DNA from: Marivita sp.
Lineage (GTDB): Bacteria; Pseudomonadota; Alphaproteobacteria; Rhodobacterales; Rhodobacteraceae
Direction of reading: 5' to 3'
Length of the DNA: 61,255 nucleotides
NCBI RefSeq assembly: GCF_022763305.1
Contig: NZ_JALEGT010000108.1
Location: 1-61,255 of the forward strand
In this document: one piece after another, positions 51,453 through 61,093 of the stretch
Position numbering within the stretch: the first letter of the stretch is position 1
Layout of the letters: each line of letters starts with the position of its first letter
Program-made: the position numbers and the translations under genes
Notes under the pieces: generated by a model
Told to the model about the DNA's origin: nothing
What the model saw: the letters and a program-made list of their open reading frames with translations, nothing else
Database searches by the model: none

Positions 51453-54400
51453 TTATTCGGCAGCCCGTACGGGCGGCGTGCCTTCGTTCGCCTGCGAACG
51501 TTGCAAGACCCGCTTGAGATCCTCCAGCCCCGGCGCACCGGTCAGGCCGTCCTCATAGTCCGTCTCGGGGCGCGTGTCCTCATCGTCCCACAGAATGGTC
51601 GGCGATTTCAACTGATGCGCAGCCCGCTGCAGCGCCCAGTCGCGTCCGGCACGGCTTGCACTGCCGCCACCCAGCCGCGCCAGCAGGCGGAAGAACCAGA
51701 GCGCATAGGTCGTGAACCAGACCCGGGCCGCCAGCATGGACGGGGTGAAGACCAGCGTCAGCACCGTCGCGATGCCCAGACCGAACACGACGGCGGTCGC
51801 CAGTTGTTTCCACCAGAGCGCGGTCGGGCTGTCGATGGAATACCCGCCGCCGAAGAAATCGAGGCTGAGGCCGAACATCATCGGCGCAAGGCCCGCCATC
51901 GTGGTGATCGTGGTCAGCAGCACCGGACGTATGCGGTCCTCCGCCGTGCGCACGATGGCCTCGATCCGCGGCATGTAGCGTGAGTATTCCTGATACGTGT
52001 CGATCAGAACGATGTTGTTGTTCACAACGATCCCCGCGAGCGCCACGATACCCGTGCCGGTCATGATGATGCTGAACGTCTGATCCATGACCAGCATCCC
52101 GATCAGCACGCCCGTGGTCGAGAGGACCACCGCCAGAAGAACCAGCAGCGCATTGTAGAAGCTGTTGAACTGCGCCAGCAGGATGATGAACATCAGTCCC
52201 AGAGCCGCCGCGAAGGCGCTACTCAGGAAGGCCTGGCTCTCGGCCTGTTCCTCCTGATCACCGGTCCATTCCCAGTCGATGCCGGGCAGGGGATCGGTCT
52301 CGAGCCACGTGGTGAGTTCGGCAATCCGTTCGTTGGCATTGATCGGCACGATCCGCGCGCCGGTCTCAAGCGCCGCAGCAACGTCCGAAGTGGCAAGTGT
52401 CGATGTCCCGTAAAGCGTGTATGTCGTCCCGTTGGGGCCGGTGATGTCACCGCCCGCGCGCTCCTGCAGCGTGGCAAGGGTGCCGGGGCCATCGGGCCCA
52501 TCCGTCACCACCTTGAACAGGCCGGGTTTCACATCCGCCTTCACATCGAAGTGGCGCTTCTGATCGACCCGGTTGATCTCGGCCAGCTTGGCCACCGGTT
52601 TGCGCGTGATGAAATTCGACAGCGGCACCAGCCCGTCAGTGGTCCGCACACGCAGCGTGTCGAGCGTTGACAGAACGCGGTCTTCCTCGGGCAGGCGCAC
52701 CCGGATCTCGATTTCCTCGTCCGAGCTGTCCACCCGCATGGTATCAAGCAGGATGCCGCGTGTCACAAGCTGCACCATGGCGCCCACAGTGGCAACGTTG
52801 GCGCCGTAGCGCCCGGCCTTCTCCACATCGACGTCGATCTGCCAGTCGATGCCGGGCAGGGGCAGCGTGTCTTCGATCAGCGTCAGGCCGGGTGTCGCCT
52901 CGAATTTCGCGCGCGCTTCCTTGGTGGCGTCGATCAGCCCGTCCCAATCATCCGCCTTGAGGCGCAGATGAACGGGCTTGCCGCTGGCCGGGCCACGGTT
53001 CTGAGACAGGATTTCGATCTCGACACCGGGAATGACCTGCAATTGCTCGGTCAGTTCCTCAAGCACGATATCCCCGTCCAGATCGGGCCGGTCGGCGCGG
53101 TCTTCCCACGGGATCGTCTCAAGCTGCACCTGGCCAATCGTGTCCTTGGGCACTGCAGCGCCGCTCGCATCGGTGTTGAGCCCGCCTTCACCGGCAAAGG
53201 AAAACGCGTTCTTCACGCCGGGATGGGCCAGAACGATCGTCTCGGCGCGGCGCACCAGCGCATCCTTTTCCTCGAGGCTGAGGTTGCCGCGCGCGCGGAC
53301 ATAGACGATGGCCTGTTCCGGTTCGGATTCGACGAAGAATTCAACGCCGTTGTTGTTCTCGCCGAAATAGCCGAACACCATCACGACAAAGCCCAGAACG
53401 GCAGCCGCCGACACGATCGGCATGATCGGGTTGCCGGCGATGAACTTGATGAAATAGCCGAACAGGGTCCGGCGACGCCGGCCCTCGACCGTTTTCCGGG
53501 TCCATTTGATCGACGCGGCGTCAAGCACAATGGAGGCAAGGACCGACCCAACTAGAAAGAGCGCGACACCGGGAAGATGCGCAGCCGTGCCTTCGGCAAT
53601 CGGAGGGAAGAGGAAACCCGGATCCAGCAGCATCAACGCACCGATGAAGAGCATCCCCAGAACCACCGGCACCAATGCCGCCCGCACCAGCCAGGGCGTG
53701 CGTGCGCGCAAGCCTTGGGACGCCCGGTCGAGCATCCGCGAAAAGCGGCCCGTCACCCCGCCCATCACCGGCAGGTAGACCAGCGCCACCACCAGAGAGG
53801 CCGACAGCACGAAGATCAGCGTGACCGGCAGCATCCCCATGAATTCGCCCGGCACACCCGGCCAGAACAGCATCGGCAGGAAGGCGCAGAGCGTCGTCGC
53901 GGTCGAGCTGACCACCGGCCAGAACATCCGCTTGGCGGCCTCGACATAGGCGTGCATCGGGCCGGAGCCTTCACTGATGCGCTTGTCGGCATATTCCACG
54001 ACCACGATGGCCCCATCGACCAGCATGCCCACCGCCAGGATCAGACCGAACATCACGATGTTCGAAATGCTCACCCCCATGATCGACAGGAACACGAAAC
54101 ACAGCAGGAACGAGGTCGGGATGGCAAACCCCACCAGAAGCGCCGCGCGCAGGCCAAGAGAGGCCAGAACCACGATCATCACCAGCGCGATGGCGGTCAG
54201 AACCGACCCCTCAAGCTGTTTGACCATGCTGTCCACGATCCGCGACTGGTCGTTTGATGTGCCCACGTTCACCGCCGCGCGCAGTTCCGGCGGCCAGCTC
54301 GCCTTGGCGGCTTCCACTTCGACCTTTACCGCATCCGCCGTGTCGATCAGGTTGAAGCCCTTGCGCTTGACCACCTGCAGGGCCAGCGTCTTTTCCCCGT

Positions 54401-55220
54401 TGAACCGGGCCGTGCCCTGGCGGTCCTCGAAGGTCAGGTTGATCGTCGCCAGATCGCCCAGCGTCACAACGCGGTCGCCATTCACCTTGACGGGCAGGTC
54501 ATAGACATCGCGCTGATCGTCGAAACTCGACGGGATCTTGACGGCAAAGCTGCCCTGTTCGCTGCGCACTTCACCGGCCGCGATCAGCTGGTTGTTGTTC
54601 TGCACGACGCTGATCAGCTCGCTCGCCGTGACGTTGTAGCTTTCGAGCTTGAGAGGGTCGATCACCACCTCGAGCATCTCGTCCCGGTTGCCCGCAATTC
54701 CGGCTTCCAGCACGGAATCCAGCGATTCAAGCCGGTCCTGCAAGTCCTTCGCCACCCGCGCCATGGTCCGTTCGGGCACCGGGCCGGTCAGATTCACGAT
54801 GACGATGGGGAATTCGGAAAAGTTGATCTCGGTGATCGAATACTGCTCCGCACCCGCCGGAAACTTCGATTGCGCCTTGTTCATGGCGTCGCGCACGTCC
54901 GCCATGACCTGCGTCTTGTCCCAGCCGAATTCGAACTCGAGCGCCACGCCCGCATAGCCTTCGGCGGCCGTGCCCGACATGGTCTTCAGCCCGTCGAGAT
55001 CGGCAAGCTCGGTCTCCATCGGTTTGACTAGAAGCGTTTCGCTGTCGGCCGCCGAGATACCGGGAAAGACGGTCGATACGAAAAGAGCCGGAATCTCGAT
55101 ATCCGGCTCGCCTTCCTTGGGCAGGTTGTCATAGGCGAACCAGCCGATGGCTAGGGACAGCGCAATGAAGGCCAGCACCATGCGGGCGCGTTCGGCGGCC
55201 CAGTCGACGATCCCGGTCAT
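51453..55220 (-). CDS. RND-family efflux permease with extra transmembrane segments
   Basis: A 1255-residue inner-membrane pump, about 200 residues longer than AcrB-type proteins. Between the usual TM6 and TM7, two extra hydrophobic segments appear at about 511-532 and 548-568. The TM4 motif is LVDGAIVVVE, so only the first of the two AcrB relay aspartates is kept (D402, then Gly); in TM10 the AcrB lysine is replaced by Asn (VVNNNIVLID). The C-terminus has a soluble tail of roughly 100 residues. It overlaps the adaptor gene by 4 bases and exports compounds or lipids across the envelope with an outer-membrane channel not found here. Confidence 0.92.
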   Translation of the reverse strand: MTGIVDWAAERARMVLAFIALSLAIGWFAYDNLPKEGEPDIEIPALFVSTVFPGISAADSETLLVKPMETELADLDGLKTMSGTAAEGYAGVALEFEFGWDKTQVMADVRDAMNKAQSKFPAGAEQYSITEINFSEFPIVIVNLTGPVPERTMARVAKDLQDRLESLDSVLEAGIAGNRDEMLEVVIDPLKLESYNVTASELISVVQNNNQLIAAGEVRSEQGSFAVKIPSSFDDQRDVYDLPVKVNGDRVVTLGDLATINLTFEDRQGTARFNGEKTLALQVVKRKGFNLIDTADAVKVEVEAAKASWPPELRAAVNVGTSNDQSRIVDSMVKQLEGSVLTAIALVMIVVLASLGLRAALLVGFAIPTSFLLCFVFLSIMGVSISNIVMFGLILAVGMLVDGAIVVVEYADKRISEGSGPMHAYVEAAKRMFWPVVSSTATTLCAFLPMLFWPGVPGEFMGMLPVTLIFVLSASLVVALVYLPVMGGVTGRFSRMLDRASQGLRARTPWLVRAALVPVVLGMLFIGALMLLDPGFLFPPIAEGTAAHLPGVALFLVGSVLASIVLDAASIKWTRKTVEGRRRRTLFGYFIKFIAGNPIMPIVSAAAVLGFVVMVFGYFGENNNGVEFFVESEPEQAIVYVRARGNLSLEEKDALVRRAETIVLAHPGVKNAFSFAGEGGLNTDASGAAVPKDTIGQVQLETIPWEDRADRPDLDGDIVLEELTEQLQVIPGVEIEILSQNRGPASGKPVHLRLKADDWDGLIDATKEARAKFEATPGLTLIEDTLPLPGIDWQIDVDVEKAGRYGANVATVGAMVQLVTRGILLDTMRVDSSDEEIEIRVRLPEEDRVLSTLDTLRVRTTDGLVPLSNFITRKPVAKLAEINRVDQKRHFDVKADVKPGLFKVVTDGPDGPGTLATLQERAGGDITGPNGTTYTLYGTSTLATSDVAAALETGARIVPINANERIAELTTWLETDPLPGIDWEWTGDQEEQAESQAFLSSAFAAALGLMFIILLAQFNSFYNALLVLLAVVLSTTGVLIGMLVMDQTFSIIMTGTGIVALAGIVVNNNIVLIDTYQEYSRYMPRIEAIVRTAEDRIRPVLLTTITTMAGLAPMMFGLSLDFFGGGYSIDSPTALWWKQLATAVVFGLGIATVLTLVFTPSMLAARVWFTTYALWFFRLLARLGGGSASRAGRDWALQRAAHQLKSPTILWDDEDTRPETDYEDGLTGAPGLEDLKRVLQRSQANEGTPPVRAAE

Positions 55221-56524
55221 TGGATGACCTCTTCAAAGCTGGGCGCGACGATCACGCCATCGGTGACGAATTCCTGCCCCACGGTGATCACGTCGGCCTG
55301 TTCGGGCAGACCGGTCACATACACGCCCTGGGGCGTATCGCGCAGCACGGTCACGGGCACGAATTTCGCCGCGCTGTCCGCGTCGATGATGCGCACACCC
55401 AAGGCGCCCATGTCATCCAGCGTCAGCGACGAAGCTGCCAGAAGATGCGCCATCACGCCCTGCGACTGGATCAGGATTTCCGCCGTCTGGCCATCGCGGA
55501 TGGCAAGATCGGGATTGGGCACCGTCAGTTCGACGCGAAAGGTGCGGGTGGTCGGATCGGCCGAGCGCGACAGGAACGTGACCTGTGCCTGCACATCAGG
55601 TCCGGTGTTGAGCCGTGCACCGGCAAGGGCGCCCACCTCCACGCGACCCACCTCGCTTTCGGGCACAAAGCCCACCACCTTGATCGGATCAAGCTGGATC
55701 ACCGTGGCACACAGCCCACCGGGCTGCATCAGGCTGCCCAGCTCGGCGGTGTCGGTTTCGAGAACACCGGAAAACGGCGCGCGGATCTGCAGCCGGTCAA
55801 TGTCCGTCTGGGCCCGCGCAACCGCCGCCTGAGCGCTTTCGATGCTGGCGTTCAGGCTGTCCAACCCTGCCTCTGCCGCCTTCAGCCCGGCTTCTGCACT
55901 AGTGATCGCGGCCTGTGCGCCCTGAACGGCGGCTTCCGTATTGGCGACACGGGTCTGGCTGGCGAACCCGTCCTGGCTCAGGCGTTCGGCTGCGGTGGCA
56001 TTGATGCGGGCCTCGTCCAGCCGTGCGCGCGCTTCAGCGACACGCGCCTGCGCCTCGGGTATCCGGGCCTCGACCTCGGGGCGGCGGGCCTGAGCCTCGG
56101 CCAGCCGCGCCTGCGCTTCGGCAAGGGCCGACTCGCGCGTGCCGGGATCAACCGAGCAGAGCAGGTCGTCCTCTTCGACGAACGCGCCCTTGCGCAGCGG
56201 CGGCGAGATGATCTTGCCACTGACCTCGGACACCACGGCCACCTGACGCGCGGCCTCGGTCTCGCCGCGCAGGCGCACCTGCGTTCCGATCTCCTGTGCG
56301 ACCGAGCGTGTCGCCATCACGCGGACAACGCCGTCCTCGACATCCTCCGCAGGTGCCGCAGCCACCTCGGGTTCGGGCGTTTCGGCTGCGGTTTCCGCAG
56401 CAACGGCCTCGGCCTCGCGCGGGCTCAGGTCTGACAGGAGGCTGAAGAAGCGATCTCTTTCGATCACGAGACCGAACAGGACAAGCGCCACCAGACAGGC
56501 GGTGATCAATGGAACTATACGCAT
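55217..56524 (-). CDS. RND efflux periplasmic adaptor (membrane fusion protein)
   Basis: A 435-residue adaptor. One N-terminal TM (about 5-22), an acidic stretch, a lipoyl-type half motif, a long alpha-helical hairpin (about 130-235, rich in repeats such as AEAQARLAEAQARR) and a beta-barrel part with FVPESEVGRVEVGA. It bridges the permease and the outer-membrane channel. ATG 56524; it is first in the two-gene operon. Confidence 0.92.
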   Translation of the reverse strand: MRIVPLITACLVALVLFGLVIERDRFFSLLSDLSPREAEAVAAETAAETPEPEVAAAPAEDVEDGVVRVMATRSVAQEIGTQVRLRGETEAARQVAVVSEVSGKIISPPLRKGAFVEEDDLLCSVDPGTRESALAEAQARLAEAQARRPEVEARIPEAQARVAEARARLDEARINATAAERLSQDGFASQTRVANTEAAVQGAQAAITSAEAGLKAAEAGLDSLNASIESAQAAVARAQTDIDRLQIRAPFSGVLETDTAELGSLMQPGGLCATVIQLDPIKVVGFVPESEVGRVEVGALAGARLNTGPDVQAQVTFLSRSADPTTRTFRVELTVPNPDLAIRDGQTAEILIQSQGVMAHLLAASSLTLDDMGALGVRIIDADSAAKFVPVTVLRDTPQGVYVTGLPEQADVITVGQEFVTDGVIVAPSFEEVIQ

Positions 56525-56866
56525 CAGACGAACCTTGTGCCTGCAGGCCTATCATTAAAAAGGTGCCGACGCACCGGAATGTCATACCGTCTTTGACCTT
56601 GTCCGCCGACATGAACACATACGGTAAACTGATCGGTTTAGATTAAAGATCACGCCATTATTTTTCAAGGCCGCACAGCAGAATAGTCCCGACGGGACCC
56701 CGCCCGGTGCGCTGCTGCACCAGAATTGCGCGACATCGTTGCAGGCGACCTCGCAATCGCGATGAAAACAAGAGGAAAACCCCGGCTTGGCACCTGCGCC
56801 GCATCGCGCTATGAGGGGCCGAAGTCATGCGCGTCCGGCAAGAGGCGCTGGTCACAGGGGGTTCGG
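56525..56866. other. 342-bp divergent promoter region of RND and yfgM-like genes
   Basis: No gene seen. It holds an operator-like palindrome at 56625-56640 and an odd palindrome GTCCCG-A-CGGGAC at 56686-56698. The right part from about 56700 could be read as an N-terminal extension of the next protein, but it has no ribosome site and the GTG at 56867 fits better. Confidence 0.5.
56625..56640 (-). promoter_or_regulatory. Operator-like palindrome upstream of the RND operon
   Basis: TAAAC-TGATCG-GTTTA: perfect 5-bp arms with a six-base, nearly symmetric centre, 100 bp before the adaptor start. The size and symmetry are like TetR/AcrR-type repressor sites that commonly control RND pumps. No TetR gene is nearby, so the regulator would act in trans. 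Confidence 0.45.
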
Positions 56867-57523
56867 GTGAGCGACACAGACAGCTTTATCGAAGAGGTCA
56901 CGGAAGAAGTTCGGCGTGACCGGCTCTTTGCGCTCATGCGCCGGTACGGCTGGATTGCCGTGGCGGCTGTCCTGCTGCTTGTGGGGGGCACCGCCTATCG
57001 TGAATACACCCGCGCCGCCGAAGCGGCCAAGGCGCAGGCGTTCGGGGATGCGATCCTGACCGCGCTGGAGAACGACGAAGCCGCGGATCGTGTCTCGGCC
57101 CTCGACGACATCGCAGCACCCACCGCCGAAGGTGCTGCCGTGCTCGACATGCTGATCGCCGCCGAAGAAGCGCTGGCCGGCAATGGAACCGCCGCATCCG
57201 AACGGCTGAACGGGGCAGCCACGGATGGCGACCTGCCCGAGATTTACCGCCAGATCGCCAGCTTCAAGGCCCTGACCCGCCCGGAAAGCCCGCTCAGCGC
57301 CGATGAACGCCGCGTGGCTTTCGAAGCGATGGCCACACCCGGCGCGCCGCTGCGCCTTCTGGCCGAGGAACAACTGGCCCTGCTCGACATCGAAGCGGGC
57401 AACACCGACGCCGCCCTGTCCCGTCTGAACGCGCTTCTGTCGGATGCAGACCTGACAGCAGGCTTGCGCCGACGCGCTTCTCAGTTGATTGTGGCGCTGG
57501 GGGGCGAGATCGAGGCGTCCTGA
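56867..57523 (+). CDS. YfgM-like ancillary translocon/periplasmic TPR protein
   Basis: A 218-residue protein: short cytosolic N-terminus with DSFIEEVTEEVRRDRL, one TM helix (about 30-48), and a periplasmic helical domain of the TPR_21 type. The E. coli relative YfgM binds the SecYEG translocon and periplasmic chaperones. GTG 56867 has AGGGGG upstream. The order YfgM-BamB-Der matches the conserved proteobacterial cluster. Confidence 0.88.
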   Translation: MSDTDSFIEEVTEEVRRDRLFALMRRYGWIAVAAVLLLVGGTAYREYTRAAEAAKAQAFGDAILTALENDEAADRVSALDDIAAPTAEGAAVLDMLIAAEEALAGNGTAASERLNGAATDGDLPEIYRQIASFKALTRPESPLSADERRVAFEAMATPGAPLRLLAEEQLALLDIEAGNTDAALSRLNALLSDADLTAGLRRRASQLIVALGGEIEAS

Positions 57524-57570
57524 TCGAAGGGCCGACAGGGTCCGCGAGACAAGAAGACGAGGGCAGGGCA

Positions 57571-58896
57571 GTGCAAGCGAAATTCATTTGGGCCGGCGTG
57601 ATCGCAACAGGTGTTCTCGCAGGATGTGCGGATCGCGAGATCATCCTGCCGGGCGAACGTCTGGGCGTCCGCGAAATCCTCCAGGACTCGGACGGGGCCG
57701 CCGCCGCGCCGGAAAACACCACGCTGGCGGCCAACCTGCCATCCGCCACCGCCAACTCGTCCTGGGCACAGAGCCATGTCAGCCCCTGGGCCCGCACAAC
57801 ACATGCCGCCCTGTCCGATCAGCTGACGCAGGTCTGGTCCACCTCCATCGGCCAGGGCGACTCGCGCCGGGCGCGCATCATCACCGATCCCGTCGTTGCG
57901 GATGGCCGCATCTTCACCGTCGACAGCGCCGGGCGCGTTGCCGCCACGTCGACCGGGGGCGAGTCGCTCTGGTCCTACAGCCTCGTGCCTCTGCGCGATG
58001 ATGCCTCGCAGGCGCTCGCGGGCGGGCTCGCCTATGACGACGGACGCCTCTATGTGACCTCGGGGTTCGGTACCCTGACCGCTCTTGATGCGGCCACCGG
58101 TTCCGAAATCTGGACCCAGCGCCTGCAGGCCACGGCCACCGGAGCGCCCACCGTATATCGCGGGCTGGTCTACGTGGTTGCCGGTGACAGCACGGCCTGG
58201 GCGATCGAGGCCGAGGATGGCCGCGTGCGCTGGCAATCGGACGGTCTGGGGGATGTCGGCAATGTGGCAGGGGCCGCGCCACCCGCCGTCAACGACACCC
58301 ATGTCGTCTTCTCGTTCGGCAGCGGTGCTGTGCAAGGGGCCTTCCGTCAGGGCGGTCTGCGGCTCTGGAGTGCGGACATCGTCGGCACCCGCCGCGGGTT
58401 TGCCATCGCTCTGGTCGACGACATCACCGGCTACCCGGTGATCGATGGCAACACCGTCTATGCGGGCAACCACTCGGGCAGCGTCGTCGCGCTCAACGTC
58501 AATTCCGGCGAACGGATCTGGACCGCGCAGCAGGGCGCGCTCGATCCGATCTGGCCCGCTGGCAACTCGGTGTATTTCATCTCTGACCTCAACGAACTGG
58601 TTCGTCTGGATGCCACCGATGGCCGCCAGATCTGGGCCGTCGATCTGCCCGGCTACGAACCGGTGCGCCGCCCGCAGCGTCGGCGGGACTCGGCCTTTGC
58701 CAATCACGGACCGATCCTCGCGGGCGGGCGCCTTGTCGTGGCCTCGTCCGACGGGTTCCTGCGGTCTTTCGATCCGGCCTCGGGCGACCTCATCAGCCAG
58801 ACCGAGATTCGCGGCGGTGCCACGACGCGTCCGGTGGTCGCCAATGGCACGCTCTACGTGGTGTCCACCAACGGGGTTTTGCACGCCTACCGCTGA
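57571..58896 (+). CDS. bamB: Outer membrane assembly lipoprotein BamB
   Basis: A 441-residue PQQ-like beta-propeller lipoprotein. The lipobox is LAGC with C19 as the lipid site. Repeats such as GRVAATSTGGESLWSYSL, LDAATGSEIWTQRL and LNVNSGERIWTAQQG form the propeller blades. It supports BamA, encoded some 17 kb upstream. The start is GTG at 57571 with an AGGGCAGGGCA stretch before it. Confidence 0.92.
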   Translation: MQAKFIWAGVIATGVLAGCADREIILPGERLGVREILQDSDGAAAAPENTTLAANLPSATANSSWAQSHVSPWARTTHAALSDQLTQVWSTSIGQGDSRRARIITDPVVADGRIFTVDSAGRVAATSTGGESLWSYSLVPLRDDASQALAGGLAYDDGRLYVTSGFGTLTALDAATGSEIWTQRLQATATGAPTVYRGLVYVVAGDSTAWAIEAEDGRVRWQSDGLGDVGNVAGAAPPAVNDTHVVFSFGSGAVQGAFRQGGLRLWSADIVGTRRGFAIALVDDITGYPVIDGNTVYAGNHSGSVVALNVNSGERIWTAQQGALDPIWPAGNSVYFISDLNELVRLDATDGRQIWAVDLPGYEPVRRPQRRRDSAFANHGPILAGGRLVVASSDGFLRSFDPASGDLISQTEIRGGATTRPVVANGTLYVVSTNGVLHAYR

Positions 58897-58963
58897 CCCC
58901 TTCCACAGGCGCGGGAAATGGGGTAGGCGGGCGGCTTGATCTGAACCGGAGTCACACGCGCCC

Positions 58964-60415
58964 ATGTCTTTCACCCTCGCCATCGTCGGTCGCCCCAATG
59001 TCGGCAAATCGACCCTGTTCAACCGGCTGGTCGGCAAACGGCTTGCGCTGGTGGACGATCAGCCCGGTGTGACCCGCGACCTGCGCGAAGGCGCGGCCAA
59101 GCTGGGCGACCTGCGCTTCACCGTCATCGACACTGCCGGTCTGGAAGACGCCACCGACGAAAGCCTGCCGGGCCGGATGCGCAAACTGACCGAGCGCGCG
59201 GTCGACATGGCGGATGTGTGCCTCTTCCTCATCGACGCCCGTGTGGGCGTGACCCCGACCGACGAAGTGCTGGCCGACATCCTGCGCAAACGCTCGGACC
59301 ATGTGCTGCTTGCCGCCAACAAGGCCGAGGGCAACGCCGCCGAGGCGGGTGTCCTCGAAGCCTACGCGCTGGGTCTGGGCGAACCGCTGCGCCTCTCCGC
59401 CGAACATGGCGAAGGCATGCCCGAGCTTTACGCCATGCTGCAACCGCTGGCCGATGAGTTCGAGAAACGCGCCGACGCTGACGCCCCCGAAACCGAGGTT
59501 GACGTGGGCGAGGAAGACCCCGACGCCCCCCGCGCCATCACCGCCGCCAAGCCCTTGCAGATCGCAGTGGTCGGCCGTCCCAACGCGGGCAAATCCACGC
59601 TGATCAACAAGATCCTCGGTGAAGACCGCCTGCTGACCGGACCCGAAGCGGGAATCACCCGCGATGCCATTTCCGTCCAGACGGAATGGGACGGGGTGCA
59701 TATGCGCATCTTCGACACGGCGGGCATGCGCAAAAAGGCCAAGGTGCAGGAAAAGCTGGAAAAGCTCTCCGTCTCCGACGGCCTCCGCGCGGTCAAGTTC
59801 GCCGAAGTTGTGGTCGTCCTGCTCGACGCCGCCATCCCGTTTGAATCACAGGACCTGCGCATTGCCGATCTGGCCGAACGCGAAGGCCGCGCCGTGGTCA
59901 TCGCCGTCAACAAGTGGGACATGGAAGACGACAAACAGGACAAGCTGAAGCTGCTGAAGGAAGAGTTCGAACGCCTCCTGCCGCAACTGCGCGGCGCGCC
60001 GCTTGTCACTGTCTCTGCCAAGACCGGACGCGGCCTCGACCGCCTGCAAGCCGCCATCGTCAAGGCCCACACCATCTGGAACCGCCGCGTGACCACCGCG
60101 CAGCTCAACCGCTGGCTCGCCGCGATGCTCGAACAGCACCCGCCGCCCGCACCGCAGGGCAAACGCATCAAGCTGCGCTACATGACCCAGGCCAAGACCC
60201 GCCCGCCGGGCTTCGTGGTCATGTGCTCGCACCCCGACAAGATGCCCGACAGCTACAAACGCTACCTCGTCAACGGCCTGCGCGAGGATTTCGACATGCC
60301 GGGCACCCCCATCCGCCTGACCCTGCGCGGACAGAGCGACAAGAACCCCTACAAAGGCCGCCGCGAACGCAACGCCGGGGCGTTGAAGAAGCATTTGGGG
60401 AAGGGGCGGGGGTAG
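58964..60415 (+). CDS. der: GTPase Der (EngA)
   Basis: A 483-residue double GTPase required for 50S ribosome assembly. Two G domains: GRPNVGKS (9-16) with DTAGLED, and GRPNAGKS near residue 204 with [12 protein letters not shown]; the NKWD specificity motif of the second domain is present. A C-terminal KH-like domain follows. The ATG follows directly on the conserved bamB-der spacing of about 67 bp. Confidence 0.97.
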   Translation: MSFTLAIVGRPNVGKSTLFNRLVGKRLALVDDQPGVTRDLREGAAKLGDLRFTVIDTAGLEDATDESLPGRMRKLTERAVDMADVCLFLIDARVGVTPTDEVLADILRKRSDHVLLAANKAEGNAAEAGVLEAYALGLGEPLRLSAEHGEGMPELYAMLQPLADEFEKRADADAPETEVDVGEEDPDAPRAITAAKPLQIAVVGRPNAGKSTLINKILGEDRLLTGPEAGITRDAISVQTEWDGVHMRIFDTAGMRKKAKVQEKLEKLSVSDGLRAVKFAEVVVVLLDAAIPFESQDLRIADLAEREGRAVVIAVNKWDMEDDKQDKLKLLKEEFERLLPQLRGAPLVTVSAKTGRGLDRLQAAIVKAHTIWNRRVTTAQLNRWLAAMLEQHPPPAPQGKRIKLRYMTQAKTRPPGFVVMCSHPDKMPDSYKRYLVNGLREDFDMPGTPIRLTLRGQSDKNPYKGRRERNAGALKKHLGKGRG

Positions 60416-60425
60416 GCGGCTGAGG

Positions 60426-60450
60426 GGCAGCAAAGCGGGACTTTGCTGCC
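60426..60450. terminator. Stem-loop after der
   Basis: Perfect 10-bp arms GGCAGCAAAG / CTTTGCTGCC (60426-60435, 60441-60450) with a five-base loop, 10 bases after the der stop. No T run follows, so it is only a probable transcript end. It lies at the border of the acquired region to its right. Confidence 0.6.
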
Positions 60451-60466
60451 GTTGGACGCCGTTCAT

Positions 60467-61093
60467 TCAATGTCCGCTTTCGTCGAATGGCGATGTCCTC
60501 GATGCTGTTTCCAGCTCGGCACTCAAATCGGCGGCCAATTCAAAAAACCGTCGTCGCACTGTCTCGGCGTAGGGATTGGCCTTCTCGATCGCTTCGAACA
60601 CTTCCGGTGCATCGTGCTGAACCATTGAAACCGCCTCGGACAACAAATCAAAACTCTTCGTTGTCATGCGCGTTGGCAAGGGCCCCATTCTCAGAAGCAC
60701 CTTGGCGATGAGATGTGTGAGCCCTTGGACAACTGCCGCTTCTTTGTCGTGATCTTCCGGGGTCGATATGATGACAGCAAGACCCAGAGCCATGCGTAAG
60801 AATGCAGCAAGCCTCATATGCCGTCTTCCCTGGATTGGGCAGACCGAAATTTTTAACCCCTCGATGCCCTTCGCAGCGCTTTGAGGGCCGAACAAGGGGT
60901 GCGTTGCGACGATGTCTACATTGTTAGGTAGCAGCCGCCGCATGATTTCCGATGGAATGGTTTTGACCGAGCCAACATCGACAATCAGCGCCCCAGGTCG
61001 ACAAGCAACCGCGATTTCGCTGACAACCGTCTCAAACGAGGACACCGGTGCCGCAATGAGGATCACATCAGCCTGCGAAACATGGGGTAATCG
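60467..61093 (-). pseudogene. 5'-truncated prephenate dehydrogenase-like gene
   Basis: The reading frame encodes the C-terminal two thirds of a TyrA-like protein: SQADVILIAAPVSSFE, DVGSVKTIPSEI, THPLFGPQSAAKGIEG and SMVQHDAPEVFE. The N-terminal GxGxxG nucleotide-binding motif is missing because the frame runs into IS110-type sequence, around 61094-61110. An internal GTG at 61066 could start a 199-residue remnant, but it would lack the cofactor site. The base composition is visibly poorer in GC than that of der, which suggests acquired DNA. The missing part presumably lies beyond the insertion sequence. Confidence 0.75.
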
